Shown here: in pieces, positions 8,650 through 15,547 of the stretch
Numbering within the stretch: position 1 is the first letter of the stretch
How the letters are laid out: the number at the start of each line of letters is the position of its first letter
Assembly: GCF_002440555.1 (NCBI RefSeq)
Contig: NZ_DJUR01000013.1
Span: 1 to 30,927 of the forward strand
DNA: 30,927 nt
Direction of reading: 5' to 3'
Source: Aerococcus sp. UBA6277
Lineage (GTDB): Bacteria > Bacillota > Bacilli > Lactobacillales > Aerococcaceae
Translations under genes and position numbers: made by a program
The notes under the pieces: generated by a model
Databases searched by the model: none
What the model saw: only the letters and a program-made list of their open reading frames with translations
What the model was told of the DNA's origin: nothing

Positions 8650-9901
8650 ACAGGTTACAAAAGATAGTCAACTAGTAGATGTTCATTTAAAAATCGACGG
8701 CCAAAAGATTGTCGCAGTTAGCGCGCAATTAGATTTCGACGTTGCGGATACCGACCAAGTGATTGATGTGGCTGGGAAATTAGTCACACCAGGATTGACA
8801 GATGTCCATGTCCACTTCCGCCAACCGGGTTTTGAAGATAAAGAAACAATTTTAACTGGTAGTCAAGCAGCAGCACGTGGTGGTTTTACCCGAGTGGCAG
8901 CCATGCCTAACTTGAATCCAGCACCTGATACACCAAAAAAATTAACAGCAATCCAAGAATTGATTGACCAAGATGCGGTTGTTGAAGTCTTACAATATGC
9001 ACCAATTACAGGTAACCTAAAATCAGATGACTTAGTTGACATGGAGCATATGCCAGAAGCCTTTGCCTTTACCAATGATGGGTTTGGGGTTCAAACAGCA
9101 GGTACTATGTATCTAGCTATGAAAGAAGCGGCCCGAGTAGGTAAGCCAATCGTTGCGCATACAGAAGACGAAAGTCTATTGTTCGGTGGCGTGATGCATG
9201 AAGGGATTAAAAACAAGGAATTAGGGTTACCTGGTATCTTGAATGCAACTGAATCAAGCCAAATTGCCCGGGATATCCATTTAGCAGAAGAAACAGGCGT
9301 TCATTACCACGTTTGTCATGTGTCAACAAAAGCATCTGTTGCTGCCATTCGCGACGGCAAAGCGCGCGGTGTACATGTAACAGCCGAAGTGGCACCTCAT
9401 CACTTAATCTTAAACGAATTAGATATTCCTTCAGATGACGCAACGTACAAGATGAACCCTCCTTTACGCGGGGAAGAAGACCAAGCAGCCTTATTAGAAG
9501 GGTTATTAGATGGGACTTTAGACATGGTCGCAACTGACCACGCCCCCCATACCTTAGCAGAGAAGGCCAACGGCTTTATGCATTCACCATTTGGGATTGT
9601 GGGTATTGAAACGGCCTTCGCAGTCATGTACACAAACTTTGTGAAAACTGGTGCAATGTCCTTAGCTTTCTTACTAGAAAAAATGGCAACTGCACCGACT
9701 GAAGTTTTCGGCTTAACATCCGCAACGCTAGCAGTTGACAGCCCAGCGGATATTGCCGTTTTCGATTTAGACCAAGCTTATACAATTGACCCTGCTGACT
9801 ACTTATCAAAATCACAAGTGACACCATTCAATGGTGAAGAAGTGTACGGTATGTGTGCCTTGACGGTCTTCCAAGGGGAAGTTGTTTACGAGCAAAAATA
9901 A
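8624..9901 (+). CDS. pyrC: Dihydroorotase, class I
   Basis: This zinc amidohydrolase cyclises N-carbamoyl-aspartate to dihydroorotate. It has 425 residues, the length of the class I enzyme found in Gram-positive bacteria. Metal ligands are seen in DVHVHFRQPG (H62, H64), in the HVCHVST segment, and in the catalytic Asp of ATDHAPHT near residue 304. The start is taken as ATG 8624 because AAGGAAG (8612-8618) is then suitably spaced; ATG 8621 immediately before it is too close. The gene starts inside pyrB, indicating coupling, and pyrD follows after 30 bp. Confidence 0.96.
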   Translation: MSLIITNGKQVTKDSQLVDVHLKIDGQKIVAVSAQLDFDVADTDQVIDVAGKLVTPGLTDVHVHFRQPGFEDKETILTGSQAAARGGFTRVAAMPNLNPAPDTPKKLTAIQELIDQDAVVEVLQYAPITGNLKSDDLVDMEHMPEAFAFTNDGFGVQTAGTMYLAMKEAARVGKPIVAHTEDESLLFGGVMHEGIKNKELGLPGILNATESSQIARDIHLAEETGVHYHVCHVSTKASVAAIRDGKARGVHVTAEVAPHHLILNELDIPSDDATYKMNPPLRGEEDQAALLEGLLDGTLDMVATDHAPHTLAEKANGFMHSPFGIVGIETAFAVMYTNFVKTGAMSLAFLLEKMATAPTEVFGLTSATLAVDSPADIAVFDLDQAYTIDPADYLSKSQVTPFNGEEVYGMCALTVFQGEVVYEQK

Positions 9902-9931
9902 TCAAAGTAAAGCTTATTGAAGGAGGCTATT

Positions 9932-10855
9932 ATGTCACGTTTAAGTGTAAAATTACCAGGTTTAGAATTGAAAAACCCCATTATGCCGGCATCAGGCTGT
10001 TTCGGCTACGGTGAAGGGTTCGCGGAAAAATATGACCTAAGTATTTTAGGGGCTTTAGTGGATAAATCGACAACTGTTGAAGTGCGGAAAGGGAATCCAG
10101 ACCCACGCTACTTCCACTCTGGCGAACGTATTTTAAATTCAGTTGGCTTAAAAAACCCAGGTGTTGAAGGCGTCTTAACGGAAAAATTACCTTATTTAGC
10201 CCAATTTGATGTGCCTATAATCCAAAGTGTGGCAGGTTCAACTGTAGAAGACTATGTGGAAGCAACAAAAGCATTATCACAGCCAGAAAATGTTAAAGCA
10301 ATCGAATTAAATATCTCTTGTCCGAATGTTAAATTAGGTGGTTTACAATTCGGGACTGATCCACAAGTAGCTGCAGAATTAACAAAACAAGTCAAAGCAG
10401 CAACAGGCTTACCTGTATATGTAAAATTAACGCCAAACGTAACGGACATTACAGTTATAGCTAAAGCAGTAGAAGCAGCCGGTGCAGATGCCATTGTCAT
10501 GATTAATACAATTACTGGTCAAACATTTGATTTGGAAACAAGACAACCTATTTTAGGTGGCGTAACTGGCGGTTTATCTGGTGCTTCAGTGAAATATGTA
10601 GCCTTACGCATGGTTCGTCAAGTCGCTCAAGTAGTAGATATTCCAATTATTGGGGTAGGTGGTATTGAAAGTATCGACGATGTGTTCGAAATGATCATCG
10701 CCGGTGCAACAGCAGTTCAAGTTGGTTCAGCTAACTACGCCAACCCAATGGTCTGCAAGGAAATTATCGAAGGCTTGCCAGCACGCATGGATGAATTGAA
10801 CGTTGAATCCATTGAAAAATTAGTCGCGGAAATGAAAATGATGATCAAACAATAA
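9932..10855 (+). CDS. pyrD: Dihydroorotate dehydrogenase, class 1B catalytic subunit
   Basis: This FMN enzyme oxidises dihydroorotate to orotate. The 307 residues begin SRLSVKLPGLELKNPI and contain the class 1 catalytic Cys in NISCPN (C130). The pattern NVKLGGLQFGTDP and the overall sequence resemble Lactococcus PyrDB (class 1B) rather than the fumarate-using class 1A. Class 1B enzymes normally pair with the FAD/iron-sulfur subunit PyrK to pass electrons to NAD; no pyrK lies in this window. The start is ATG 9932 with AAGGAGG five bases upstream; an upstream in-frame TTG (9917) precedes that site. It ends the operon at a terminator, so carAB, pyrF and pyrE must be elsewhere. Confidence 0.94.
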   Translation: MSRLSVKLPGLELKNPIMPASGCFGYGEGFAEKYDLSILGALVDKSTTVEVRKGNPDPRYFHSGERILNSVGLKNPGVEGVLTEKLPYLAQFDVPIIQSVAGSTVEDYVEATKALSQPENVKAIELNISCPNVKLGGLQFGTDPQVAAELTKQVKAATGLPVYVKLTPNVTDITVIAKAVEAAGADAIVMINTITGQTFDLETRQPILGGVTGGLSGASVKYVALRMVRQVAQVVDIPIIGVGGIESIDDVFEMIIAGATAVQVGSANYANPMVCKEIIEGLPARMDELNVESIEKLVAEMKMMIKQ

Positions 10856-10863
10856 ATACATTG

Positions 10864-10899
10864 AAAAACAGCGCTCATGAATAACATGGCGCTGTTTTT
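10864..10899. terminator. Bidirectional terminator between pyrD and the convergent ppsR-like gene
   Basis: AAAAACAGCGC (10864-10874) and GCGCTGTTTTT (10889-10899) form an 11-bp stem. The A and T tracts make it usable from both strands. Confidence 0.85.
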
Positions 10900-10939
10900 G
10901 ACTTCATGATGAAAATTTTTGAGCTGAGTATCGGTGCTC

Positions 10940-11770
10940 TCACCCTGGGGTTTTGGTTGAGTTGAAGAACATGATGATCAAAGTGGCTGTTTCTTCAATT
11001 GACCGGTCAGCGACGTTGATGACTGGACAATTCAACTCTTCGTACAGCTTGTTGGCGTAGGCCAATTCTTTTTCAATGCGGGCATCATTTGTATATAAAC
11101 TGGCATCTTCAATCCCATATGACCGCATCCGTTCACGTCGGAATTTATTTAAGACATTGACGTCATTGGTTAAGCCGATAATTTTTGACCGCTCAATTTC
11201 ATAAATAATATCTGGAATTCTAGATTCTGGGACTAACGGCAGGTTAGCTACCTTATAACCCATATTCGCAAGATACATACTTAATGGCGTTTTAGACGTT
11301 CTAGAAATCCCTAATAAGACGATATCCGCATCGATAAAGCGTTTAGGCTGTTGGCCGTCATCGTTATTGACCGCAAACTCTAAGGCCTCAATTCGTTTAT
11401 AGTACTCATCATCAAGTTGGTGGCGAATTCCAGGTTTGCCGGAAGGCTTCACCTTTGTTTGACTCACAATCTGATCCATTAACTGGTCAAGGACATTTAA
11501 GTAGAAAATTCCCGCCATTTCACAGTAATCTTCCGCAATTTTATTAAGGTCTTTGTTGATGAAAGAAGCAACGATGGATGCTTTTTCAATTTTGGCTTGT
11601 TTTAAAATAGGAAGCAGCATATCGTCGTGTTGAATGAAGGGGTAAGTGGTGATGTCAAAATCAACGGATGGAAATTGAACGGACACGCTTTGGAATATAT
11701 CATTCACTAGCGACCCAACTGCATCCGAAATTAGGAAATACTTTGGCTTTTTTGGTGTGTCTTGGTTCAT
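10940..11770 (-). CDS. Putative pyruvate, phosphate dikinase regulatory protein (PpsR/YqfL family, DUF299)
   Basis: Family members are bifunctional: an ADP-dependent Ser/Thr kinase that inactivates, and a Pi-dependent phosphorylase that reactivates, pyruvate phosphate dikinase or PEP synthetase. The 276 residues include the family's inverted P-loop GISRTSKTP starting at G154, the downstream NLPLVPE segment, and the N-terminal SDAVG. The start is ATG at 11768-11770, behind a GGAGG on the minus strand; a farther upstream in-frame ATG (11791) would put that site inside the coding region. The gene is monocistronic. No dikinase or CcpN-like gene is nearby, so its target cannot be named. Confidence 0.88.
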   Translation of the reverse strand: MNQDTPKKPKYFLISDAVGSLVNDIFQSVSVQFPSVDFDITTYPFIQHDDMLLPILKQAKIEKASIVASFINKDLNKIAEDYCEMAGIFYLNVLDQLMDQIVSQTKVKPSGKPGIRHQLDDEYYKRIEALEFAVNNDDGQQPKRFIDADIVLLGISRTSKTPLSMYLANMGYKVANLPLVPESRIPDIIYEIERSKIIGLTNDVNVLNKFRRERMRSYGIEDASLYTNDARIEKELAYANKLYEELNCPVINVADRSIEETATLIIMFFNSTKTPG

Positions 11771-11803
11771 CTTTTTGCCTCCATTAATCAATATATTAAT
11801 TTT

Positions 11804-11812
11804 ATTCTACCA
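11804..11812 (-). promoter_or_regulatory. Extended -10 promoter for the ppsR-like gene
   Basis: Read on the minus strand, TGGTAGAAT matches TGnTAnAAT and lies about 35 bases upstream of the start codon. No good -35 box is visible. Confidence 0.5.
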
Positions 11813-11845
11813 TAGATGACCCGTGATTATTCCCTCGGACATAAT

Positions 11846-11913
11846 GATTTGAATTCGAAATATAAATGTGTTATGATTATATTACGGATTCGAAATATAA
11901 AAACTTAAAAGAT
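11846..11913 (+). promoter_or_regulatory. Promoter with repeated operator-like sites upstream of the ring-cleaving dioxygenase gene
   Basis: TTGAAT (11849-11854) and TATGAT (11872-11877) form a promoter with a 17-bp spacer. The 14-mer ATTCGAAATATAAA occurs twice, at 11853-11866 and 11888-11901, with starts 35 bp apart. Each copy is the right arm of an imperfect palindrome centred on GAATTC or GGATTC. One overlaps the -35 box and the other lies just downstream of the predicted start site. This suits a dimeric repressor, perhaps a MarR-type regulator such as MhqR, but the regulator is not in this window. A 17-nt element at 11897-11913 recurs before the SDR gene at 14707. Confidence 0.6.
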
Positions 11914-11938
11914 ATTCTATTAAAAGGGAGCTTCAATT

Positions 11939-12916
11939 ATGACAACAGATTTATTAGGTATTCACCATGTAACGGCAATTACCTCAAGCGCCGAAAAGAA
12001 CTATCAATTTTATGCAGGTGTTTTGGGCATGCGATTGGTTAAGAAAACAGTTAACCAAGATGACATCCACACCTACCATACTTTCTTCTCAGATGATGAA
12101 GGGAACGCGGGTACGGATTTAACATTCTTTGACTTCCCTGGCGTGCCAAGTGGTTACTACGGGACAAACTCAATTTCTCGTATCGGCTTGCGTGTACCAA
12201 ATGATGCAGCCTTAGCTTATTACGAAGAACGTTTGCAATCATTTGATGTACAGACTGAAGAAATCAAAGAAGTTTACGGCAAAAAAGTGCTTCGCTTTGA
12301 AGACTTTGACGGTCAACGCCTTCAAATCTTCTCAGATGAAAACAACGAGGGTGTTGCGCCTGGTAAACCTTGGAAAAATGGTCCAGTCCCTGAAGATAAA
12401 GCCATCTATGGTTTAGGACCAATCGAAATTTCAGTATCTTACTATGAAGACTTTGGTAAGATCCTTGAACAAGTCTATGGCATGAAACAATTGTCAGACG
12501 ACGGCCAAGAAGCTTTATATGAAGTAGGCGAGGGCGGTAACGGGGGCCAAGTCATCTTACGAAAAGACTTAGTAACCCCACCAGGATTACAAGGATACGG
12601 TGAAGTACATCATGTGTCATTCCGTGTCGCTGACCACGATGCCATCCAACACTGGGTCAACAAGTACCAACAAATTGGATTACCAAGTTCAGGTTTGGTC
12701 GATCGTTTCTTCTTTGAAGCCTTATACGCACGTATCGGTGACATCTTAATCGAAATCTCGACTGACGGTCCAGGTTTCATGGGTGATGAACCATATGAAA
12801 CATTAGGAGAGTCATTATCCTTACCACCATTCTTGGAAGAAAACAGGGCACATATCGAGTCGCAAATCCGTCATTTTGATACAACACAGCCCAATGATTA
12901 TGGCTTCAAATCGTAA
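11939..12916 (+). CDS. Ring-cleaving dioxygenase of the PcpA/MhqO type (vicinal oxygen chelate superfamily)
   Basis: The 325-residue protein has two glyoxalase/bleomycin-resistance modules at about 6-130 and 155-275. The putative Fe(II) ligands H10 (GIHHVTAI), H225 (EVHHVSF) and E272 (ILIEISTDGPGF) sit at nearly the spacing of PcpA (H11, H227, E276), which cleaves hydroquinone rings. The B. subtilis homologues MhqO and MhqA take part in resistance to methylhydroquinone and quinones. The substrate here is unknown; true glyoxalase I is less likely given length and ligand spacing. ATG 11939 has AAAAGGGAG upstream. The Fur-family gene follows after 40 bp without a terminator, so the two may be cotranscribed. 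Confidence 0.82.
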   Translation: MTTDLLGIHHVTAITSSAEKNYQFYAGVLGMRLVKKTVNQDDIHTYHTFFSDDEGNAGTDLTFFDFPGVPSGYYGTNSISRIGLRVPNDAALAYYEERLQSFDVQTEEIKEVYGKKVLRFEDFDGQRLQIFSDENNEGVAPGKPWKNGPVPEDKAIYGLGPIEISVSYYEDFGKILEQVYGMKQLSDDGQEALYEVGEGGNGGQVILRKDLVTPPGLQGYGEVHHVSFRVADHDAIQHWVNKYQQIGLPSSGLVDRFFFEALYARIGDILIEISTDGPGFMGDEPYETLGESLSLPPFLEENRAHIESQIRHFDTTQPNDYGFKS

Positions 12917-12956
12917 TCAATCCGTGTTAGAATAAGTAGGAACTGGAGTGATAACT

Positions 12957-13376
12957 ATGAATTTTGTAGATGAGTCCATGCAAGTCCTAAACGAAGCTGG
13001 TTTTAAATACACAAAAAAACGTGCTGATATGTTAAACGTCTTTGACGAAGAAGGGGCCTATTTCCTAAGCGCCAAAGAATTGCAGCAACGATTAGAAAAC
13101 TTATATCCAGGTATCTCATTTGATACCATTTACCGTAACTTAAAACTATTCGAAGATCACCACTTCCTTGAAACCTCTGAAGTCAACGGGGAGATGGTTT
13201 TTAGAAAACATTGTGATCCATATTTAGGACACCACCATCATTTTATCTGCACAAATTGTGGCAAGACGATTCCAATCAAATCTTGCCCCATGACATTTTT
13301 CTCCGACCAATTACCGGGTTGCGAAATTGTCAGCCATACCATTGAATTACAAGGGCTTTGTAGTGAGTGTCAGTAA
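12957..13376 (+). CDS. zur: Fur-family metalloregulator, Zur-like
   Basis: The 139-residue DNA-binding protein has a winged-helix domain (about 1-80, with KYTKKRADML and SFDTIYRNLKLFE) and a metal-binding dimerisation domain. The zinc residues visible are C86, the H92-H95 cluster in GHHHHFICTNCGK, C98/C101, and C135/C138 in CSEC. KTIPIKSCPM and the N-terminal segment resemble B. subtilis Zur (YqfV) more than PerR or Fur, so repression of zinc uptake is the likely role. The start is ATG 12957 with TGGAG upstream; GTG 12948 falls within that site. The Fur-family call is firm, Zur specificity less so. Confidence 0.85.
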   Translation: MNFVDESMQVLNEAGFKYTKKRADMLNVFDEEGAYFLSAKELQQRLENLYPGISFDTIYRNLKLFEDHHFLETSEVNGEMVFRKHCDPYLGHHHHFICTNCGKTIPIKSCPMTFFSDQLPGCEIVSHTIELQGLCSECQ

Positions 13377-13390
13377 GGGAAATATTTTGG

Positions 13391-13424
13391 AAAAGGGCTA
13401 GAGACGCATGTCTAGCTCTTTTTT
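13391..13424 (+). terminator. Terminator after the Zur-like gene
   Basis: AAAAGGGCTAGA and TCTAGCTCTTTT form a 12-bp stem (one G-U pair) with an eight-base loop, followed by T. Confidence 0.88.
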
Positions 13425-13548
13425 CGTTAGTAAATCGCAGCTAATTAGGCTAGCATTTACCTCTTAAAGACCTGGGACATTTTCCTTAATTACCTAAGAC
13501 ATGGTCACTTTTGAATTACAAACTTTCAACAAATTTACCTTAGGATAA

Positions 13549-13577
13549 TTGACTTTATAAATATAATGGCGTATAAT
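13549..13577 (+). promoter_or_regulatory. Strong promoter for rpsU-yqeY
   Basis: TTGACT (13549-13554) and a consensus TATAAT (13572-13577) are separated by 17 bp. The 125 bases between the preceding terminator and this promoter hold no ORF with a ribosome-binding site; they contain an imperfect 11-bp direct repeat. Confidence 0.85.
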
Positions 13578-13639
13578 TCACTAGAACGTTTTTTCAAGTA
13601 TGAAAGAACGATTTGTAGTAACGAGGGGAGGGAAATGTC

Positions 13640-13813
13640 ATGTCAAAAACTGTAGTTCGTAAAAACGAATCACTTGACGACGCTCTTCGTCGCTTCAAAC
13701 GTTCAGTTTCAAAATCTGGCACAATACAAGAAGCACGTAAACGTGAATTCTACGAAAAACCTTCAGTAAAACGTAAGAAAAAATCTGAAGCGGCTCGTAA
13801 ACGTAAATTCTAA
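13640..13813 (+). CDS. rpsU: Small-subunit ribosomal protein S21 (bS21)
   Basis: This 57-residue, very basic protein belongs to the 30S subunit, near the anti-Shine-Dalgarno region of 16S rRNA. The sequence begins [20 protein letters not shown] and ends in a Lys/Arg-rich tail ([13 protein letters not shown]), which are family hallmarks. GAGGGGAGGG lies seven bases before the ATG, and a consensus promoter lies about 60 bp upstream. yqeY follows after 30 bp, as in other Bacilli. Confidence 0.97.
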   Translation: MSKTVVRKNESLDDALRRFKRSVSKSGTIQEARKREFYEKPSVKRKKKSEAARKRKF

Positions 13814-13843
13814 TCGTTTACCTTGCGATAAAGGAGGCGGATC

Positions 13844-14287
13844 ATGGCTTTATTAGACCAACTAAATACCGATATGAAGGTAGCCATGAAAGCTAAAGAT
13901 AAATTTAAGTTATCTGTTATCCGTATGTTAAAAGCAGCAGTTCAAAATGCTGAAATTAACAAGGGAAGTGCATTGTCTGAAGATGAAGAAATTGAACTTT
14001 TGGCTCGCGAGTTGAAGCAACGAAAAGAGTCGGAAGCAGAATTCCGTCAAGCAGACCATGTAGAATTAGCAGATAACGCAGTTGCTGAAATCGCGATTAT
14101 CGAAGAATATTTGCCTGCACAATTATCAGAGGCTGAATTAGACGAAGGTGTCAAACAAGTCATTGACGAAGTTGGCGCTACATCTATGAAGGACTTTGGT
14201 AAAGTCATGCAAACTGCTGTGGCCAAATTTAAAGGTCAAGCGGATGGTAATGCAATCCAAACAGTAGCAAAAAAATATTTAGGTTAA
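13844..14287 (+). CDS. yqeY: GatB/YqeY domain protein
   Basis: The 147-residue protein is homologous to the C-terminal tRNA-binding tail domain of amidotransferase subunit GatB but stands alone. Visible family features are the N-terminal LLDQLNTDMKVAMKAKDK, the helical region RELKQRKESEAEF, and IIEEYLPAQLSEAEL. The exact function is unknown; a tRNA-linked role is inferred from the domain. ATG 13844 has AAGGAGG seven bases upstream. It is cotranscribed with rpsU and followed by a terminator. Confidence 0.93.
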   Translation: MALLDQLNTDMKVAMKAKDKFKLSVIRMLKAAVQNAEINKGSALSEDEEIELLARELKQRKESEAEFRQADHVELADNAVAEIAIIEEYLPAQLSEAELDEGVKQVIDEVGATSMKDFGKVMQTAVAKFKGQADGNAIQTVAKKYLG

Positions 14288-14303
14288 TAAATCTAGATCT
14301 GAG

Positions 14304-14328
14304 AGGAAGTCTTCGGGCTTCCTTTTTT
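14304..14328 (+). terminator. Terminator after yqeY
   Basis: AGGAAGTC and GGCTTCCT pair around a TTCG tetraloop, followed by T to 14328. Confidence 0.92.
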
Positions 14329-14351
14329 GTTGGTCAAAAATTGGTTATTAC

Positions 14352-14420
14352 ACCAAAATGATAATTTAATTAAAAATAAATTAAAAAAACCTTGTAATCA
14401 TATTTGGTTTTTGATAAATT
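14352..14420 (+). promoter_or_regulatory. AT-rich upstream region of the 33-codon ORF, with a candidate promoter and inverted repeat
   Basis: TTGTAA (14392-14397) and TAAATT (14415-14420) are separated by 17 bp, a moderate promoter match (4 of 6 bases in each box) behind a long A/T tract. ACCAAAATGAT (14352-14362) is nearly the inverse of ATCATATTTGGT (14397-14408), with one extra base. It may be an operator. Weak evidence overall. Confidence 0.35.
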
Positions 14421-14450
14421 GTAGGTAGCTATTTGAAAGGAGTGACAACA

Positions 14451-14552
14451 ATGCGCCAATTTAGAATATCTTCCAATTATATAATGCATGCTGGCGTATT
14501 TGTTGCGTCTCCATTTAATTTAAAACAAGATTTATTATTATTAGCTAAGTAG
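14451..14552 (+). CDS. Unannotated 33-codon ORF, possible leader peptide or small protein
   Basis: An ATG with a strong, well-placed AAGGAG (14437-14442, eight bases away) opens 33 sense codons ending TAG. The peptide starts MRQFRISSNYIMHAGVF and ends FNLKQDLLLLAK. Four consecutive leucine codons, all TTA, followed by Ala-Lys, stand immediately before the stop. A hairpin starts at the stop codon and a strong terminator follows 50 bases later. I recognise no family. It may be a self-contained small protein gene, or a leader peptide whose translation affects downstream RNA folding. TTA is the common Leu codon in this genome, so the run of leucines alone does not prove leucine sensing. It looks translated from its ribosome-binding site; there is no homology evidence. 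Confidence 0.5.
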   Translation: MRQFRISSNYIMHAGVFVASPFNLKQDLLLLAK

Positions 14553-14604
14553 GATTCTTCTCTAGGAGAGTCCTTTTCCACGTGAAGCGGGCTCTAGCTA
14601 ATAA
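14538..14604 (+). other. Nested RNA stem overlapping the end of the 33-codon ORF
   Basis: TTATTAGCTA (14538-14547), within the last codons of the ORF, is perfectly complementary to TAGCTAATAA (14595-14604). Inside it lies a second hairpin, AGGATTCT (14551-14558) with AGAGTCCT (14567-14574), one G-U pair. A ribosome finishing the ORF would melt the outer stem, and its last two bases overlap the terminator arm. Confidence 0.5.
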
Positions 14605-14636
14605 AACGGCGGCCTGTTAACGGTCGCCGTTTTTTT
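14603..14636 (+). terminator. Strong terminator downstream of the 33-codon ORF
   Basis: AAAACGGCGGCC and GGTCGCCGTTTT form a 12-bp stem (one G-U pair) with a seven-base loop, followed by T to 14636. The 102 bases from here to the SDR start hold no clear promoter, but carry the 17-nt element shared with 11897-11913. Confidence 0.9.
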
Positions 14637-14706
14637 ATTAGGTGATGGCAAAAGTAGTGAAGCGTAATAAAAGTCTGGAAATTGAGTGGAGCCTTTTTTT
14701 AATTCA

Positions 14707-14723
14707 ATAAAAACTTAAAAGAT
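14707..14723 (+). repeat. 17-nt leader element shared with the dioxygenase gene
   Basis: ATAAAAACTTAAAAGAT here is identical to 11897-11913. It lies just before the ribosome-binding site of the SDR gene, and in the other copy 25 bases before the dioxygenase start. The match extends weakly upstream (ATTC-AA here against ATTCGAAATA there). Confidence 0.6.
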
Positions 14724-14738
14724 GAAGGAGCGATTTTG

Positions 14739-15527
14739 ATGGATTTAGGACTAAAAGGTAAAGTAGCAGTCATTACAGGGGCCAGTAGAGGTATCGGATT
14801 TGAAACAGCGAAAACATTGGCTGAGGAAGGTGCACATGTTGTGATTACTGCTCGTCATGAGAACCGGTTAATTGAGGCACAAACAGCCATTAAAGAAGCA
14901 ACAGGGGTTGAAGTGGATTACGCAGTAGCTGACGTCACAGATTTACCTGTTGTCCAAAAAGCCATCGCGGACACAGCGGCCAAATACGGGACTATCGATA
15001 TCCTTGTCAATAATGCGGGTGGCCATAGAGCGGGCTCATTTGAAGAAGTAGACAATGATGCATGGCGGTTTGACTTGGAAATTAAAATCATTGGTGTAGC
15101 AAACTTTACCCGTGAGGTATTGCCCTATATGCGTAAACAAGCTTCAGGTTCGATTATTAGCGTGGTTTCCAATTCTGGTAAGACGCCAGGTCCTAAGTCT
15201 GTACCGACTTCACCAGCCCGTTCAGCTGGTTTAGCTGTCATCAAGGAATTGAGTAAAGAGTACGGTGAATACAATATTCGTGCAAATGCGGTATGTATTG
15301 GTTATATCCGAAGTGAACAGGTTGAAAAGATGTGGCAAAATGACCCAGAAAATCCAACTTGGGAAGAGTTTTCAAAACAAAAAGCCAATGATACCCATAC
15401 GCCAATGGGGCGTGTTGGTGAAACAACAGAAGCTGCTAAAGTGATTAGCTTCCTTGCTTCAGATGCCGCCTCATATGTGAGTGGTGCAGCTGTCAATATT
15501 GACGGTGGCGCATCAGACGCTATGTAA
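14739..15527 (+). CDS. SDR-family protein with substituted catalytic Tyr and Lys
   Basis: The 262-residue protein has a Rossmann fold with the NAD(P) loop GASRGIG (14-20) and NNAGG (91-95), so it should bind a nicotinamide cofactor. S144 sits where the catalytic Ser is expected. At the YxxxK position, 13 residues on, the sequence is TSPAR, giving T157 and R161 in place of Tyr and Lys. A subgroup of SDRs with a similar PTS...R segment exists to my recollection, so this looks like a family trait rather than decay. Its reaction is unknown, and classical carbonyl reduction is doubtful. ATG 14739 has GAAGGAG eight bases upstream; TTG 14736 is too close. The hydratase gene follows after 20 bp, so the two form an operon. 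Confidence 0.85.
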   Translation: MDLGLKGKVAVITGASRGIGFETAKTLAEEGAHVVITARHENRLIEAQTAIKEATGVEVDYAVADVTDLPVVQKAIADTAAKYGTIDILVNNAGGHRAGSFEEVDNDAWRFDLEIKIIGVANFTREVLPYMRKQASGSIISVVSNSGKTPGPKSVPTSPARSAGLAVIKELSKEYGEYNIRANAVCIGYIRSEQVEKMWQNDPENPTWEEFSKQKANDTHTPMGRVGETTEAAKVISFLASDAASYVSGAAVNIDGGASDAM

Positions 15528-15547
15528 TTCTAAGGAGAAAAAAGCTT

